DNA from: an uncultured Verrucomicrobiales bacterium
GTDB taxonomy: Bacteria > Verrucomicrobiota > Verrucomicrobiia > Verrucomicrobiales > Akkermansiaceae
Reading direction: 5' to 3'
Assembly: GCA_947039485.1 (NCBI GenBank)
Contig: CAMQZC010000001.1
Span: forward strand, 80,565-144,564
Length of the DNA stretch: 64,000 nt
A program made the translations under genes and the position numbers. The notes under the pieces were generated by a model, which saw only the letters and a program-made list of their open reading frames with translations, was not told where the DNA came from and made no database searches. Position 1 is the first letter of the stretch, and the number at the start of each line of letters is the position of its first letter. Positions 31,881 through 40,528 of the stretch are shown here, one piece after another.

Positions 31881-33376
31881 ATATAGGAGAAATTAAAAAT
31901 AAAATCGACAGACTTTGGGACATATTTGCAGCAGGAGGGCTCGTGAATCCGCTTGACGTCATCGAGCAAATCACCTACCTGATGTTCATCCATGACTTGG
32001 ACCGTACGGATAATATACGGGCCAAAGAAAGTGCTATGCTAGGGCTTCCCTTTCAGAGTATATTTGCCGATGAACTCAAGATAGGTGAGCGCAAAATTGA
32101 CGGCAAGCTCTTAAAGTGGTCTGTTTTTCACGACCTCGCCGCGGACAAGATGTACGAATTAATTCAGAACTCTGTGTTTCCTTTTATCAAAAATTTGCAC
32201 GGGAACAAAGCTAGCGCTTACTCGAAATATATGGGTGATGCTATCTTTAAGATACCAACGCCCTTACTTCTCTCAAAGGTCGTGGTTGCTCTCGATGAAA
32301 TTTATTTACAAATGAAAGATCTTCATAGCCGTGACGTGAGAGGTGATGTCTATGAGTATTTGCTTTCCAAAATAGCGCAATCAGGTTTGAATGGGCAGTT
32401 CCGTACGCCCCGCCATATTATCGAAATGATGGTTGTGATGCTCGAGCCCACGCCGGATGATGTTATTTGTGATCCTTCCTGTGGTACAAGTGGCTTCTTA
32501 GTCGCCAGTGGTAGCTACCTAAAAGAAAACTATAAGGACGAGGTTCTTTTTAATGCTAAACAGAGAGAGCATTATATGAATAGTATGTTCTATGGCTACG
32601 ATATGGATAGGACGATGCTGCGTATTGGCGCGATGAACATGATGACCCATGGCGTGGATAATCCATCAATTGAATACCGCGACAGCCTTTCTGATCAAAA
32701 CAAAGACAAAGAAAAATACTCCCTCATCTTAGCAAACCCTCCATTTAAAGGTAGCTTAGATGCTGATGCTGTTTCTGCTGACCTCTTAAAGATATGTAAG
32801 ACCAAGAAGACAGAACTTTTGTTCTTGGCGCTCATGTTGCGAATGTTGCAAGTAGGGGGACGCTGTGCCTGTATTGTCCCTGATGGTGTGCTTTTTGGCT
32901 CATCTAAGGCACATAAAGGCATCCGAACCGAGATTGTCGAGAATCATCGTCTAGAGGCTATCATCTCCATGCCAAGCGGCGTGTTTAAGCCTTATGCTGG
33001 GGTTTGTACCGCCATTCTGATTTTCACTAAAACTGGGCATGGGGGCACGGATGATGTGTGGTTTTATGATATGACGGCTGATGGTTTTTCCCTTGATGAT
33101 AAACGTGCGGTTGTGAAAGAAAATGATATTCCCGACATTAAATCCCGTTTTAAAAACAGAGATCAAGAAGTAACGAGAGCCCGCAGCGAGAAATCCTTCT
33201 GTGTGCCAAAATCTGAAATCGTCGAAAATGGTTATGATTTAACGATCAATAAGTATAAGCGAATCGAGTATGTTGCAGAAATTTACCCAGCAACAAAAGA
33301 GATACTCGCCGATATTAAAGCCTTAGAGCAAGAAATTTCAGAAGGATTGAAAGAATTGGAGGGCCTTTATGAGTAA
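31877..33376 (+). CDS. hsdM: Type I restriction-modification DNA methyltransferase subunit
   Basis: The 499-residue N6-adenine methyltransferase has an HsdM N-terminal helical domain (residues 1-150) and a catalytic domain with SAM motif I DPSCGTSGF (about 198) and the catalytic NPPF (about 286). With HsdS it methylates a bipartite site to protect host DNA. It overlaps the Fic gene at its start and hsdS at its end (8 bp). Sequence is AT-rich compared with the chromosomal core, consistent with transfer. Confidence 0.96.
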   Translation: MNIGEIKNKIDRLWDIFAAGGLVNPLDVIEQITYLMFIHDLDRTDNIRAKESAMLGLPFQSIFADELKIGERKIDGKLLKWSVFHDLAADKMYELIQNSVFPFIKNLHGNKASAYSKYMGDAIFKIPTPLLLSKVVVALDEIYLQMKDLHSRDVRGDVYEYLLSKIAQSGLNGQFRTPRHIIEMMVVMLEPTPDDVICDPSCGTSGFLVASGSYLKENYKDEVLFNAKQREHYMNSMFYGYDMDRTMLRIGAMNMMTHGVDNPSIEYRDSLSDQNKDKEKYSLILANPPFKGSLDADAVSADLLKICKTKKTELLFLALMLRMLQVGGRCACIVPDGVLFGSSKAHKGIRTEIVENHRLEAIISMPSGVFKPYAGVCTAILIFTKTGHGGTDDVWFYDMTADGFSLDDKRAVVKENDIPDIKSRFKNRDQEVTRARSEKSFCVPKSEIVENGYDLTINKYKRIEYVAEIYPATKEILADIKALEQEISEGLKELEGLYE

Positions 33377-34472
33377 GTGGGAAATAGTAAAATTGGGTGA
33401 TGTGTGTGATAGCGCAAGTTCAAACCTTGCCCAAAAAGATTTTAAATTAAATAACGGTAGGTACAGTATTTATGGAGCTAGTGGATTTATTAAAAAAATT
33501 GATTTTTATAAACAAGAACATGAATATATAGGTATCGTAAAAGATGGGGCGGGGATTGGGCGAGCTACGCATTTGCCTGCACAATCTTCAATTATTGGAA
33601 CAATGCAATATATTTTACCTAAAAACACAGTGCATACTAAATATTTATATTATGCAATTACAAATATGGGGTTATCAAAGTATTTTACAGGCTCAACAAT
33701 ACCCCATATCTATTTTAAAGATTATTGCAAAGAAAAACTACCGCTCCCACCAATAGACATTCAAAAGAAAATTGCTGATGAATTGGATAAAATCATTGGC
33801 TTAATCGAAAAACGCAAAACGCAAATAGAAAAAATGGACTTGCTCGTAAAGGCAAAGTTTGTGGAAATGTTCGGCGACCCAGTAACTAACCCCATGTGCT
33901 GGGAGAAGAATAAGCTAAAGGAAATAGCCCATTCTAGACTTGGTGAAATGTTGGATAAGGCAAGGGAGATAGGTGAAAATAAATACCCATATCTTGCAAA
34001 TTTTAATGTTAAATTGTTTAAGATTAATTTAGAAAAACTTAATTTTATGAACTTTAATGCAAAGGAATGTGCTGAATTTTCCCTAAAGAAAGGTGATGTT
34101 TTGGTTTGCGAAGGTGGCGCAGTAGGTAGAGCTGCTGTATGGGAGAATAATATTGAGCAATGTTATTTTCAGAAAGCATTGCATAGAGTACGATGTAATG
34201 TGGATATAATTAATCCGTATTATTTGAATTTTTGGTTTTTTATGGTTTCTTCAATAACTGGATTTGAAGATATCATTGGCAGTAAGTCAACAATCCCACA
34301 TCTTACAGGTGAAAAACTTAAGACTCTGGAAATTTTACTCCCCCCCATAAGGCTACAAAACAAATTCGCCGATTACGTTAAATTAATTGACAATCAAAAA
34401 GAAACAATGCAAAATGCTCTTGTAAAACTAGAAACTCTATACAAGGCGCAGATGCAAGCATACTTTGAATGA
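33369..34472 (+). CDS. hsdS: Type I restriction-modification specificity subunit
   Basis: The 367-residue protein has two target-recognition domains (about 1-125 and 185-325), each followed by a conserved helical spacer: PPIDIQKKIADELDKIIGLIEKRK and PPIRLQNKFADYVKLIDNQKE. It sets the DNA sequence recognised by both methylation and restriction complexes. Its stop TGA overlaps ATG at 34472, the natural hsdR start (TGATG). The recognition domains are AT-rich and variable, as usual. Confidence 0.95.
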   Translation: MSKWEIVKLGDVCDSASSNLAQKDFKLNNGRYSIYGASGFIKKIDFYKQEHEYIGIVKDGAGIGRATHLPAQSSIIGTMQYILPKNTVHTKYLYYAITNMGLSKYFTGSTIPHIYFKDYCKEKLPLPPIDIQKKIADELDKIIGLIEKRKTQIEKMDLLVKAKFVEMFGDPVTNPMCWEKNKLKEIAHSRLGEMLDKAREIGENKYPYLANFNVKLFKINLEKLNFMNFNAKECAEFSLKKGDVLVCEGGAVGRAAVWENNIEQCYFQKALHRVRCNVDIINPYYLNFWFFMVSSITGFEDIIGSKSTIPHLTGEKLKTLEILLPPIRLQNKFADYVKLIDNQKETMQNALVKLETLYKAQMQAYFE

Positions 34473-34523
34473 TGAAAAATCCACAGGACTTATCCGAAAA
34501 GCAAACACGCAAGCAGTATATCG

Positions 34524-37226
34524 ATGCAATGCTGCTTGATGCTGCTTGATGCTGCTTGGACGCATGGGGACGATTGGCTTGATGAAGTCGCCCTTGAGGG
34601 GATGCCCAATCGTTCTGGGCGTGGATTTGCTGATTATGTATTATTTAGCGATGATCATAAAGCTTTAGCTGTGATTGAGGCAAAACGCAGCAGCATCGAT
34701 GTGGCGGAAGGTAGGCAGCAAGCTCTTTTATATGCCAATTTGCTAGAAAAGAAGTATGGGCAACGCCCCGTTATTTTCCTAATCAATGGCTTTGATACGC
34801 GCATCATTGACGGACAATACCCAGAGCGCAAGGTGGCAACCATCTATACGAAGCGCGACTTAGCAAAGCTATTTAATCTTAGGAAATTCAAAACTAGCCT
34901 CAATGATATAAAGCTGAATCCAGACATTGCAGGGCGATACTACCAAGTAGCAGCAATTAAAGCTGTTTGCAATGATTTTGAGTTCAAAAACCGTAGAAAA
35001 GAGCTTCTTGTTATGGCAACAGGCTCTGGCAAGACTAGGACAGTCATCGCTCTATGCGATATCTTGTTGCAACATGGCTGGGTGAAAAATATTCTCTTTC
35101 TCGCGGATCGAAATTCACTTGTTACACAAGCGAAACGTAGTTTTGCGAACTTGCTTCCGGAATTATCCGTGACAAATCTTTGTGAGGATAAAGAAAACTA
35201 TGATGCTCATTGCGTTTTTTCGACCTACCAAACAATGATTAACTGCATTGATCAGATTAAAGACGATAAAGGCAAATTATATAGCCCTGGGCACTTTGAC
35301 CTTGTTATTTGCGATGAGGCGCATCGTTCGATCTATAAAAAATATAAGTCCATTTTTACTTATTTTGATGCGCTATTAGTTGGTCTGACAGCGACGCCAA
35401 AGGATGAGGTAGATAAAAACACCTACGATATTTTCCAACTGGAAAACGGAGCGCCCAGCTATGGCTATGAACTTGCGCAGGCGGTCAAGGATGGCTTTCT
35501 AGTAGATTTCTCATCCGTGGAGTCGAGGCTTAAATTTATGGAGGATGGCATCATCTATGATAAGCTTTCTGAGGAGGACAAAGCCATCTATGAAGATACC
35601 TTTGAAGATGAAAATGGAGAGCTCCCCGAGTCAATTAGTTCATCCGCTTTGAATAAGTGGCTTTTTAATGAAGACACGATACGTCAGGCTCTCCATGTAT
35701 TAATGAGCAATGGCATTCGTATTGGCTATGGTGCAAAAATGGGCAAGACGATTATTTTTGCCAAAAACCATGATCACGCGGAAAAGATTTTTGAAGTTTT
35801 TGGGAAAGAGTATCCTCAGCTTGTCGGCTATGCGAAGGTAATTGATAATTATATGTCTTATGCACAAAGTGCGATAGATGAATTTTCCGAGGGCAATAAG
35901 TTGCCGCAAATTGCTATATCCGTTGATATGCTCGACACGGGCATTGATATTCCTGAAGTTTTGAACCTTGTGTTTTTCAAAAAGGTGATGAGCAAGGGCA
36001 AATTTTGGCAGATGATTGGGCGTGGTACACGTTTATGTGAAGGGCTTATTGATGGGGATGACAAAAAGAAATTTTACATTTTTGATTTCTGTGGCAATTT
36101 TGAGTTTTTCCGCATGAATACAGGGGAAGAATCGGCTAACATGATGGCCTTGCAGGCTGCTGTTTTTAATTTAAAAGCGCAGATAGTCTTTAAATTACAG
36201 TCAATCGAGTTCCAAACGGATGAGCTAATTTCCTATAGGGCGAGATTGGTATCTGATATGGTGACAAAGATACAAGCGCTCAATCGAGACAATTTTGCCA
36301 TCAAGCAGCATCTGAAATACGTTGTCTTATATTCCAATCCTGATCATTACATTTCCTTGACAGATGAAAATCTTGTGGCGATTCGTGAGGAGTTAGCGCC
36401 TTTGGTAGATGCTGATATAGATGAAATTTGTGCGCAGCGTTTTGATGCGCTTATGTATGGAATTGAGCTTGCTTATATGCTGGGGAACTCATATGGTCGT
36501 GGACGCAGTGACTTGGTCAAAAAACTGCGCGCCATCGCATCTGTGGCAAATATCCCTGAGATCATGGCAAAGTTGGAGCTCATCAACAAGCTTTTGCACA
36601 CGGCATACCTTGATCATGCTGATGTGAATGGATTTGAGCATATTCGCGAGAACCTTAGGAGTTTAATGAAATATATACCTAAGTCTAAAATGCGCTATGA
36701 TACAAACTTTGCAGATGATCTCTTGTCGATTGCTTGGAAAGATTCGGAGCTAGAAAACGATGATTTGAAAACCTATAAGGAGCAAGCAGCGTTTTATATT
36801 CAAGAGCATCAAGATAACATCGTTATTGCTAAATTAAAGTCAAATCAAGCACTGTCGCATGAAGATGTCCAGTCTCTAGAACAAATCCTTTGGAGTGAGG
36901 TTGGTACGAGGCAAGATTATGAATTGGTATATGGCGAAAAGCCTCTTGGTGAGTTTGTGCGCGAGTTAGTTGGCTTGGATATGAATGCTGCAAAAATAGC
37001 ATTCAATGATTTTCTTGGTAGTACAAATCTTGATAATAGGCAGATATATTTTGTGAATCAAATCGTAGATTACATTGTGCTCAATGGTATGATGAAGGAC
37101 TTGGCTGTGTTACAAGAAGCTCCATTTACAGATAAGGGAAGTGTTGTAGAGGTATTTACAGATTGCACAATTTGGCCAGCCATCCGATGTACTATTGAGC
37201 AAATTAACGCCAATGCTGTAGCATAA
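34524..37226 (+). CDS. hsdR: Type I restriction endonuclease subunit, N-terminus frameshifted by a 10-bp repeat
   Basis: This is the motor and nuclease subunit. From 34524 the frame is open for 900 residues, with the PD-(D/E)XK nuclease (ADYVLF...VIEAKR), Walker A ATGSGKT, DEAH-type box CDEAHRS, LTATP and IGRGTRL. The natural start is ATG at 34472, overlapping the hsdS stop: it reads MKNPQDLSEKQTRKQYIDAM, typical for HsdR, then hits TGA at 34547-34549. The shift is caused by a third copy of ATGCTGCTTG (34529-34558). With two copies the reading would run LLDAAWTHGDDW. The ATG at 34524 has no ribosome site. So restriction is probably off, or rarely on by slippage, while methylation stays intact. 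Confidence 0.9.
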   Translation: MQCCLMLLDAAWTHGDDWLDEVALEGMPNRSGRGFADYVLFSDDHKALAVIEAKRSSIDVAEGRQQALLYANLLEKKYGQRPVIFLINGFDTRIIDGQYPERKVATIYTKRDLAKLFNLRKFKTSLNDIKLNPDIAGRYYQVAAIKAVCNDFEFKNRRKELLVMATGSGKTRTVIALCDILLQHGWVKNILFLADRNSLVTQAKRSFANLLPELSVTNLCEDKENYDAHCVFSTYQTMINCIDQIKDDKGKLYSPGHFDLVICDEAHRSIYKKYKSIFTYFDALLVGLTATPKDEVDKNTYDIFQLENGAPSYGYELAQAVKDGFLVDFSSVESRLKFMEDGIIYDKLSEEDKAIYEDTFEDENGELPESISSSALNKWLFNEDTIRQALHVLMSNGIRIGYGAKMGKTIIFAKNHDHAEKIFEVFGKEYPQLVGYAKVIDNYMSYAQSAIDEFSEGNKLPQIAISVDMLDTGIDIPEVLNLVFFKKVMSKGKFWQMIGRGTRLCEGLIDGDDKKKFYIFDFCGNFEFFRMNTGEESANMMALQAAVFNLKAQIVFKLQSIEFQTDELISYRARLVSDMVTKIQALNRDNFAIKQHLKYVVLYSNPDHYISLTDENLVAIREELAPLVDADIDEICAQRFDALMYGIELAYMLGNSYGRGRSDLVKKLRAIASVANIPEIMAKLELINKLLHTAYLDHADVNGFEHIRENLRSLMKYIPKSKMRYDTNFADDLLSIAWKDSELENDDLKTYKEQAAFYIQEHQDNIVIAKLKSNQALSHEDVQSLEQILWSEVGTRQDYELVYGEKPLGEFVRELVGLDMNAAKIAFNDFLGSTNLDNRQIYFVNQIVDYIVLNGMMKDLAVLQEAPFTDKGSVVEVFTDCTIWPAIRCTIEQINANAVA
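34529..34558 (+). repeat. Three perfect copies of a 10-bp repeat in the 5' end of hsdR
   Basis: ATGCTGCTTG is repeated three times without mismatch. Because 10 is not a multiple of 3, gain or loss of a unit changes the hsdR frame. Two copies (or five) would join the natural start to the body of the gene. Confidence 0.95.
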
Positions 37227-37383
37227 AAGATATTAAATGTCTACGGCTCCATTTTAGGACGCTATAAATTGGGGCTTGATATTTAATCAACGGGTGCTAC
37301 ACTTCGGGGATAGGGTAAAAGGCTAAGTGAAAAATTGAGGTTTCATTGAAATTTTTTAAGCTCCTATTTCTCCTATAAAATAA

Positions 37384-38211
37384 ATGAACAAACTACGCCC
37401 CATTAACGTTCTTTTCTTTTGGTTTTGCTGTATAGCAACGCCTGTATTTTTTGTATTTTTTGGGAGCTATGCGCTCTTATTGCCAATTTTTGGAATGACA
37501 CCTTATTTAGCATCTAATTTTTATGAAGGACGCTTAGGTTATATGGTGGTTATCGTTAATTGCTGTGCCTGTATAGCAGCAATATTTTTATGTTTTTGGG
37601 GTGTCAGTTATGCTCTCTTATTGCCCATTATTTGGATTTTGCTTCATTGGCTATACATGTTTTATTTGGCTCGACCAACTGGGATGCTTCAATTTGCATC
37701 GATAGTGATAAAAGATAAAAAGTGCAAATTAAATAATAAAAACACGACTAAAACTTTATGTGAAAAACTTAAAAGAATAAAATTACATGCAACAATTGCC
37801 TCTCTCCCCCCAGGTAATGATACATTGATTTTAAAATTTTCTCATCAGATGTCTGAGCCTGTTTATATTGCAATGCATGACCAAGAGTTACCCCGCCTAT
37901 GTTTAAGCTCATTTTTGGGAGAATCAGATTTAGGCGATATCAGCCATTACTTTATCTCAAAAGTAGAAGAGAACGGTAATATCGACCTAAGAAGAATCAC
38001 CCTTCTTCCTTTTGTAGAAACAATTTTACAAAAGGAAATTCCCTCAGCTATTAAAGTTAAAAAAGCTAAATCTCTCATTTTAACTTTTCATGAATCAATC
38101 ATTGAGGTAGGTGATTACGCTTGTCATGTGTCAGAACTTCAATGGCATTGCAAGATAGAAGGAAAACGAACCCTTGATGTGAGCCGCAACGAGGAAAGAA
38201 AACAACGATGA
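37384..38211 (+). CDS. Unknown membrane protein
   Basis: I do not recognise this 275-residue protein. It has three or four hydrophobic helices in its first 95 residues, with the phrase SYALLLPI occurring twice (about residues 28 and 78), suggesting an internal duplication. A soluble, mostly beta-looking domain of about 170 residues rich in Lys and Ile follows. It lies 157 bp after hsdR on the same strand and overlaps the next small ORF by 4 bp (ATGA). Low GC and lack of known family fit cargo of the island. Confidence 0.7.
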   Translation: MNKLRPINVLFFWFCCIATPVFFVFFGSYALLLPIFGMTPYLASNFYEGRLGYMVVIVNCCACIAAIFLCFWGVSYALLLPIIWILLHWLYMFYLARPTGMLQFASIVIKDKKCKLNNKNTTKTLCEKLKRIKLHATIASLPPGNDTLILKFSHQMSEPVYIAMHDQELPRLCLSSFLGESDLGDISHYFISKVEENGNIDLRRITLLPFVETILQKEIPSAIKVKKAKSLILTFHESIIEVGDYACHVSELQWHCKIEGKRTLDVSRNEERKQR

Positions 38212-38420
38212 ATAGTGATAGCGACAAAGAGACTTTGCAAGAGGCTGTCATAAGAATAAATGAATTTGTTCATCCTCAATTAGAACTTTCTTTAACAAGA
38301 AAATCACGGCAATGGTACGATTATTTAAATTCGCTTGATCATAAGGGCTACTATGGATGCCTGATGATCAATCTTATTGTGATGATTGGGGAACTTTTCT
38401 CCTTCAGATTATCCACATGA
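38208..38420 (+). CDS. Small unknown protein, possibly the intact head of a decayed gene
   Basis: A 70-codon frame starts inside the previous gene's stop (ATGA). The first 50 residues are polar and helical (EAVIRINEFVHPQLELSL, KSRQWYDYLNSLD) and look genuinely coding, while the last 20 are hydrophobic and may come from a frameshift. The next 700 bp hold further coding remnants in another frame, so this may be the start of one longer broken gene. Confidence 0.45.
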   Translation: MNSDSDKETLQEAVIRINEFVHPQLELSLTRKSRQWYDYLNSLDHKGYYGCLMINLIVMIGELFSFRLST

Positions 38421-39117
38421 ATGCTGCAGTGAATTAGGGGCAAGAAAGTTGCTAGCCCTAAGCTGAAGCCTAGAGCAGGGGGGATTGCCAGCCCTTAGCT
38501 TAGAAGCTAAGGAACTAATCGACAAGAAACTTCTTTCGAATCGCTATTTATCTTATGTGGGGGATTTAGACATCCGTATAGATGAAGAGATTGCTACATG
38601 ACATGCTTCGAGCGGCGCTTTATCCAAGTGGTGGCGAGGCCTGCGCAAATCCTATTTTAGCAGCTCATACGCAAGCTATACACCGGAAGAATTACTCTAC
38701 CATATCAAGAGTTTTCTCTCGGCGGAGAGTGCAGATGATTCAGATCCATACCAATGGGAAGACTTTGTTAATTCTTCTGTAAAAGCCGGAAGCTACAAGT
38801 ATCTTGTCCTCAATTTGATCTATCTCTTAAGAGTTGATTATGCAGAAGAGGCAACTTGGCTTAATCCTACGGGGCTCCATAAGCTCAAACTGCTTTCTGA
38901 TGCGATAGAGAATAGTCACTTGCCAGAACCTTGCGCGACAGAAAAATTCATGCTAGAGTCTAACTTCACATCAAAGCGATTTATTCTTTATATTAAGCAA
39001 TTGAGTGAGGATGAACCAATCTTACATGATGAGCTCAAGACAGAGGAGCACACGCCTCTTGCTCGAACAGGACGATTCAATCAAGGCCGTTATTTGCAGA
39101 TAGGCTGGGTTTGGTGA
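38407..39117 (+). pseudogene. Decayed unknown gene with two in-frame TGA codons
   Basis: One frame stays protein-like for 237 codons and is interrupted only by TGA at 38464 and TGA at 38599. Readable pieces are ELGARKLLALS, KELIDKKLLSNRYLSYVGDL, SYASYTPEELLYHIKSFLSA and LIYLLRVDYAEEATWLNP, ending GRYLQIGWVW with TGA at 39115. No family is recognised. Only TGA interrupts it, but genes on both sides use TGA as an ordinary stop, so recoding is unlikely. Confidence 0.55.
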
Positions 39118-39948
39118 GTGAGTAGAGCGATAGGCAAAAATCAATTCCGTATCGCATGTGGATTTTCTACGAAACAAAAGTTTTTGCGGCTTTATTTTTA
39201 AAATAAGCTAGTATCGGGGTGAATTGATTTGTGCCCTAGAAGAGCATAGAACACAATAAATGACAAAGGTGTAAGCTCGAATGATTAAGTCTATGGTTCT
39301 AGGGTGCCACTCAATCTAGGCTGCTATCTTTGATTATCCTCTGCTATTTGTTTTTGTGTCAGGTCTTGTACAAACCATGCCTTAACTGCTCATTTGCATC
39401 ATGTCATCCCCTATTCAATATGCTAATGCCCCCCCTTTTTTTTGACGGTTCGTGATAATATTGATAAAAAAGAGCTACTGAATGCTCAATTAGTGATTAT
39501 GAAAACTTTTTAACGTCAAGCTTGCACTCTTTGTATTAAGTGGCGACTGTGTCCAGCTCGGTTGAATTTGTTTGAAGCTTGCGACATAGAAATGAAGAAT
39601 CGTTTCTATGAGTCAAATATAGCAATGTAAGAGATGCCCCCCCTGCGCAGGTGATGAATCGTCCCGCGATGACATAGGGGCGTAAAGCCTGAAACGCCGA
39701 GCCGAGTAGAAACGTTCTTTCCTAAGAAAAAGGAAACGTTGACATGTTTGTTTTTTGGGGCTCTAAGTATAAATGTTTTATACTTGTGTTATCTGTTTGT
39801 ATTTGGCACATAACAACCTTTAATTCGTTTATTTCAGGTGTCTTTTTTTAACAATAATCAAATAGTGCTTGATTTTAGCTCATGTTTGAGTAATTATAGA
39901 GATGTCGAGGCACAAGGCGCGACCAATAACAAATAGCAACATAAAATA
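39118..39948. other. 830-bp AT-rich gap without recognisable genes
   Basis: I see no supported gene on either strand. Notable features are a C7-T8 homopolymer pair near 39430-39445, an imperfect inverted repeat around 39710-39740 (AACGTT at both ends), and scattered short frames without coding character. Confidence 0.5.
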
Positions 39949-40173
39949 ATGATAATAACACGATCAAAAGAGCTCATACGCATTTCCCCAAAAGATGCAC
40001 GAAAAATTGAATATTCGACCAATAACGGAAGAACCTGGAACATGAGGTATCCAGGAATCGGTGCTGGTACATTCCGATCCATCACAGATGCGGGTAAAGA
40101 ACTATTAGCAGAAACAGAAAAGGGTCTCTATTACTCGACAAATGAGGGCAGAACTTGGAACCGACGCAGCTAA
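39949..40173 (+). CDS. Small protein with two Asp-box-like repeats
   Basis: The 74-residue frame begins MIITRSKELIRIS and contains two copies of YSTN-x-GRTWN (about residues 22-31 and 62-71), which fit the Asp-box/BNR pattern S-x-[DN]-x-G-x-[TR]-W of beta-propeller blades. Isolated Asp-box repeats are found in short secreted or toxin-associated proteins, but no signal peptide is visible. It could be a fragment of a longer propeller protein. Confidence 0.5.
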   Translation: MIITRSKELIRISPKDARKIEYSTNNGRTWNMRYPGIGAGTFRSITDAGKELLAETEKGLYYSTNEGRTWNRRS

Positions 40174-40528
40174 AAAAGAATAAAACTAGGCGCATTGGAT
40201 CGTCCACCTCAAAGGGCTTCCACATAGCCATAATAAAAATTAATCACACATTCTTATTATGGCCATACCTACTGTATTACTCTTACTTACTAGTAGGAGT
40301 AATATTGATATATATAGTAAACAATTATCAATTATAAACACTAAAGAGATTGTTCATTGAGCTGTACCCCATGTTCATCGAGTATATAAGGCGACGAGAG
40401 TAGCTCAATATGCGTACCATGAATCAGAATGTGGAAGCAATGAAATCAGCAGTAGCTTTATTCCTATATTTATAATTTGACTTTTTAGATTTAACTGATA
40501 GGATGATTGATAGGCAAGTAATAACATT
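40174..40528. other. 355-bp gap upstream of the DUF262 pair, with inverted repeats
   Basis: It holds a perfect 10-bp inverted repeat (GCCATAATAA at 40227-40236 with TTATTATGGC at 40254-40263) and a second dyad near 40274-40300. It must contain the promoter of the DUF262 operon. A TTG-started 60-codon hydrophobic frame overlaps this gap but is not well supported. Confidence 0.45.

Noticed and set aside
34529..34558. CRISPR-like array
   Set aside because: The tandem units are 10 bp with no spacers. No CRISPR array or cas gene was seen in the window.
40155..40337. 60-codon hydrophobic frame after the Asp-box ORF
   Set aside because: It starts with TTG inside the previous gene, has no ribosome site, and the predicted helix may be chance in AT-rich DNA.
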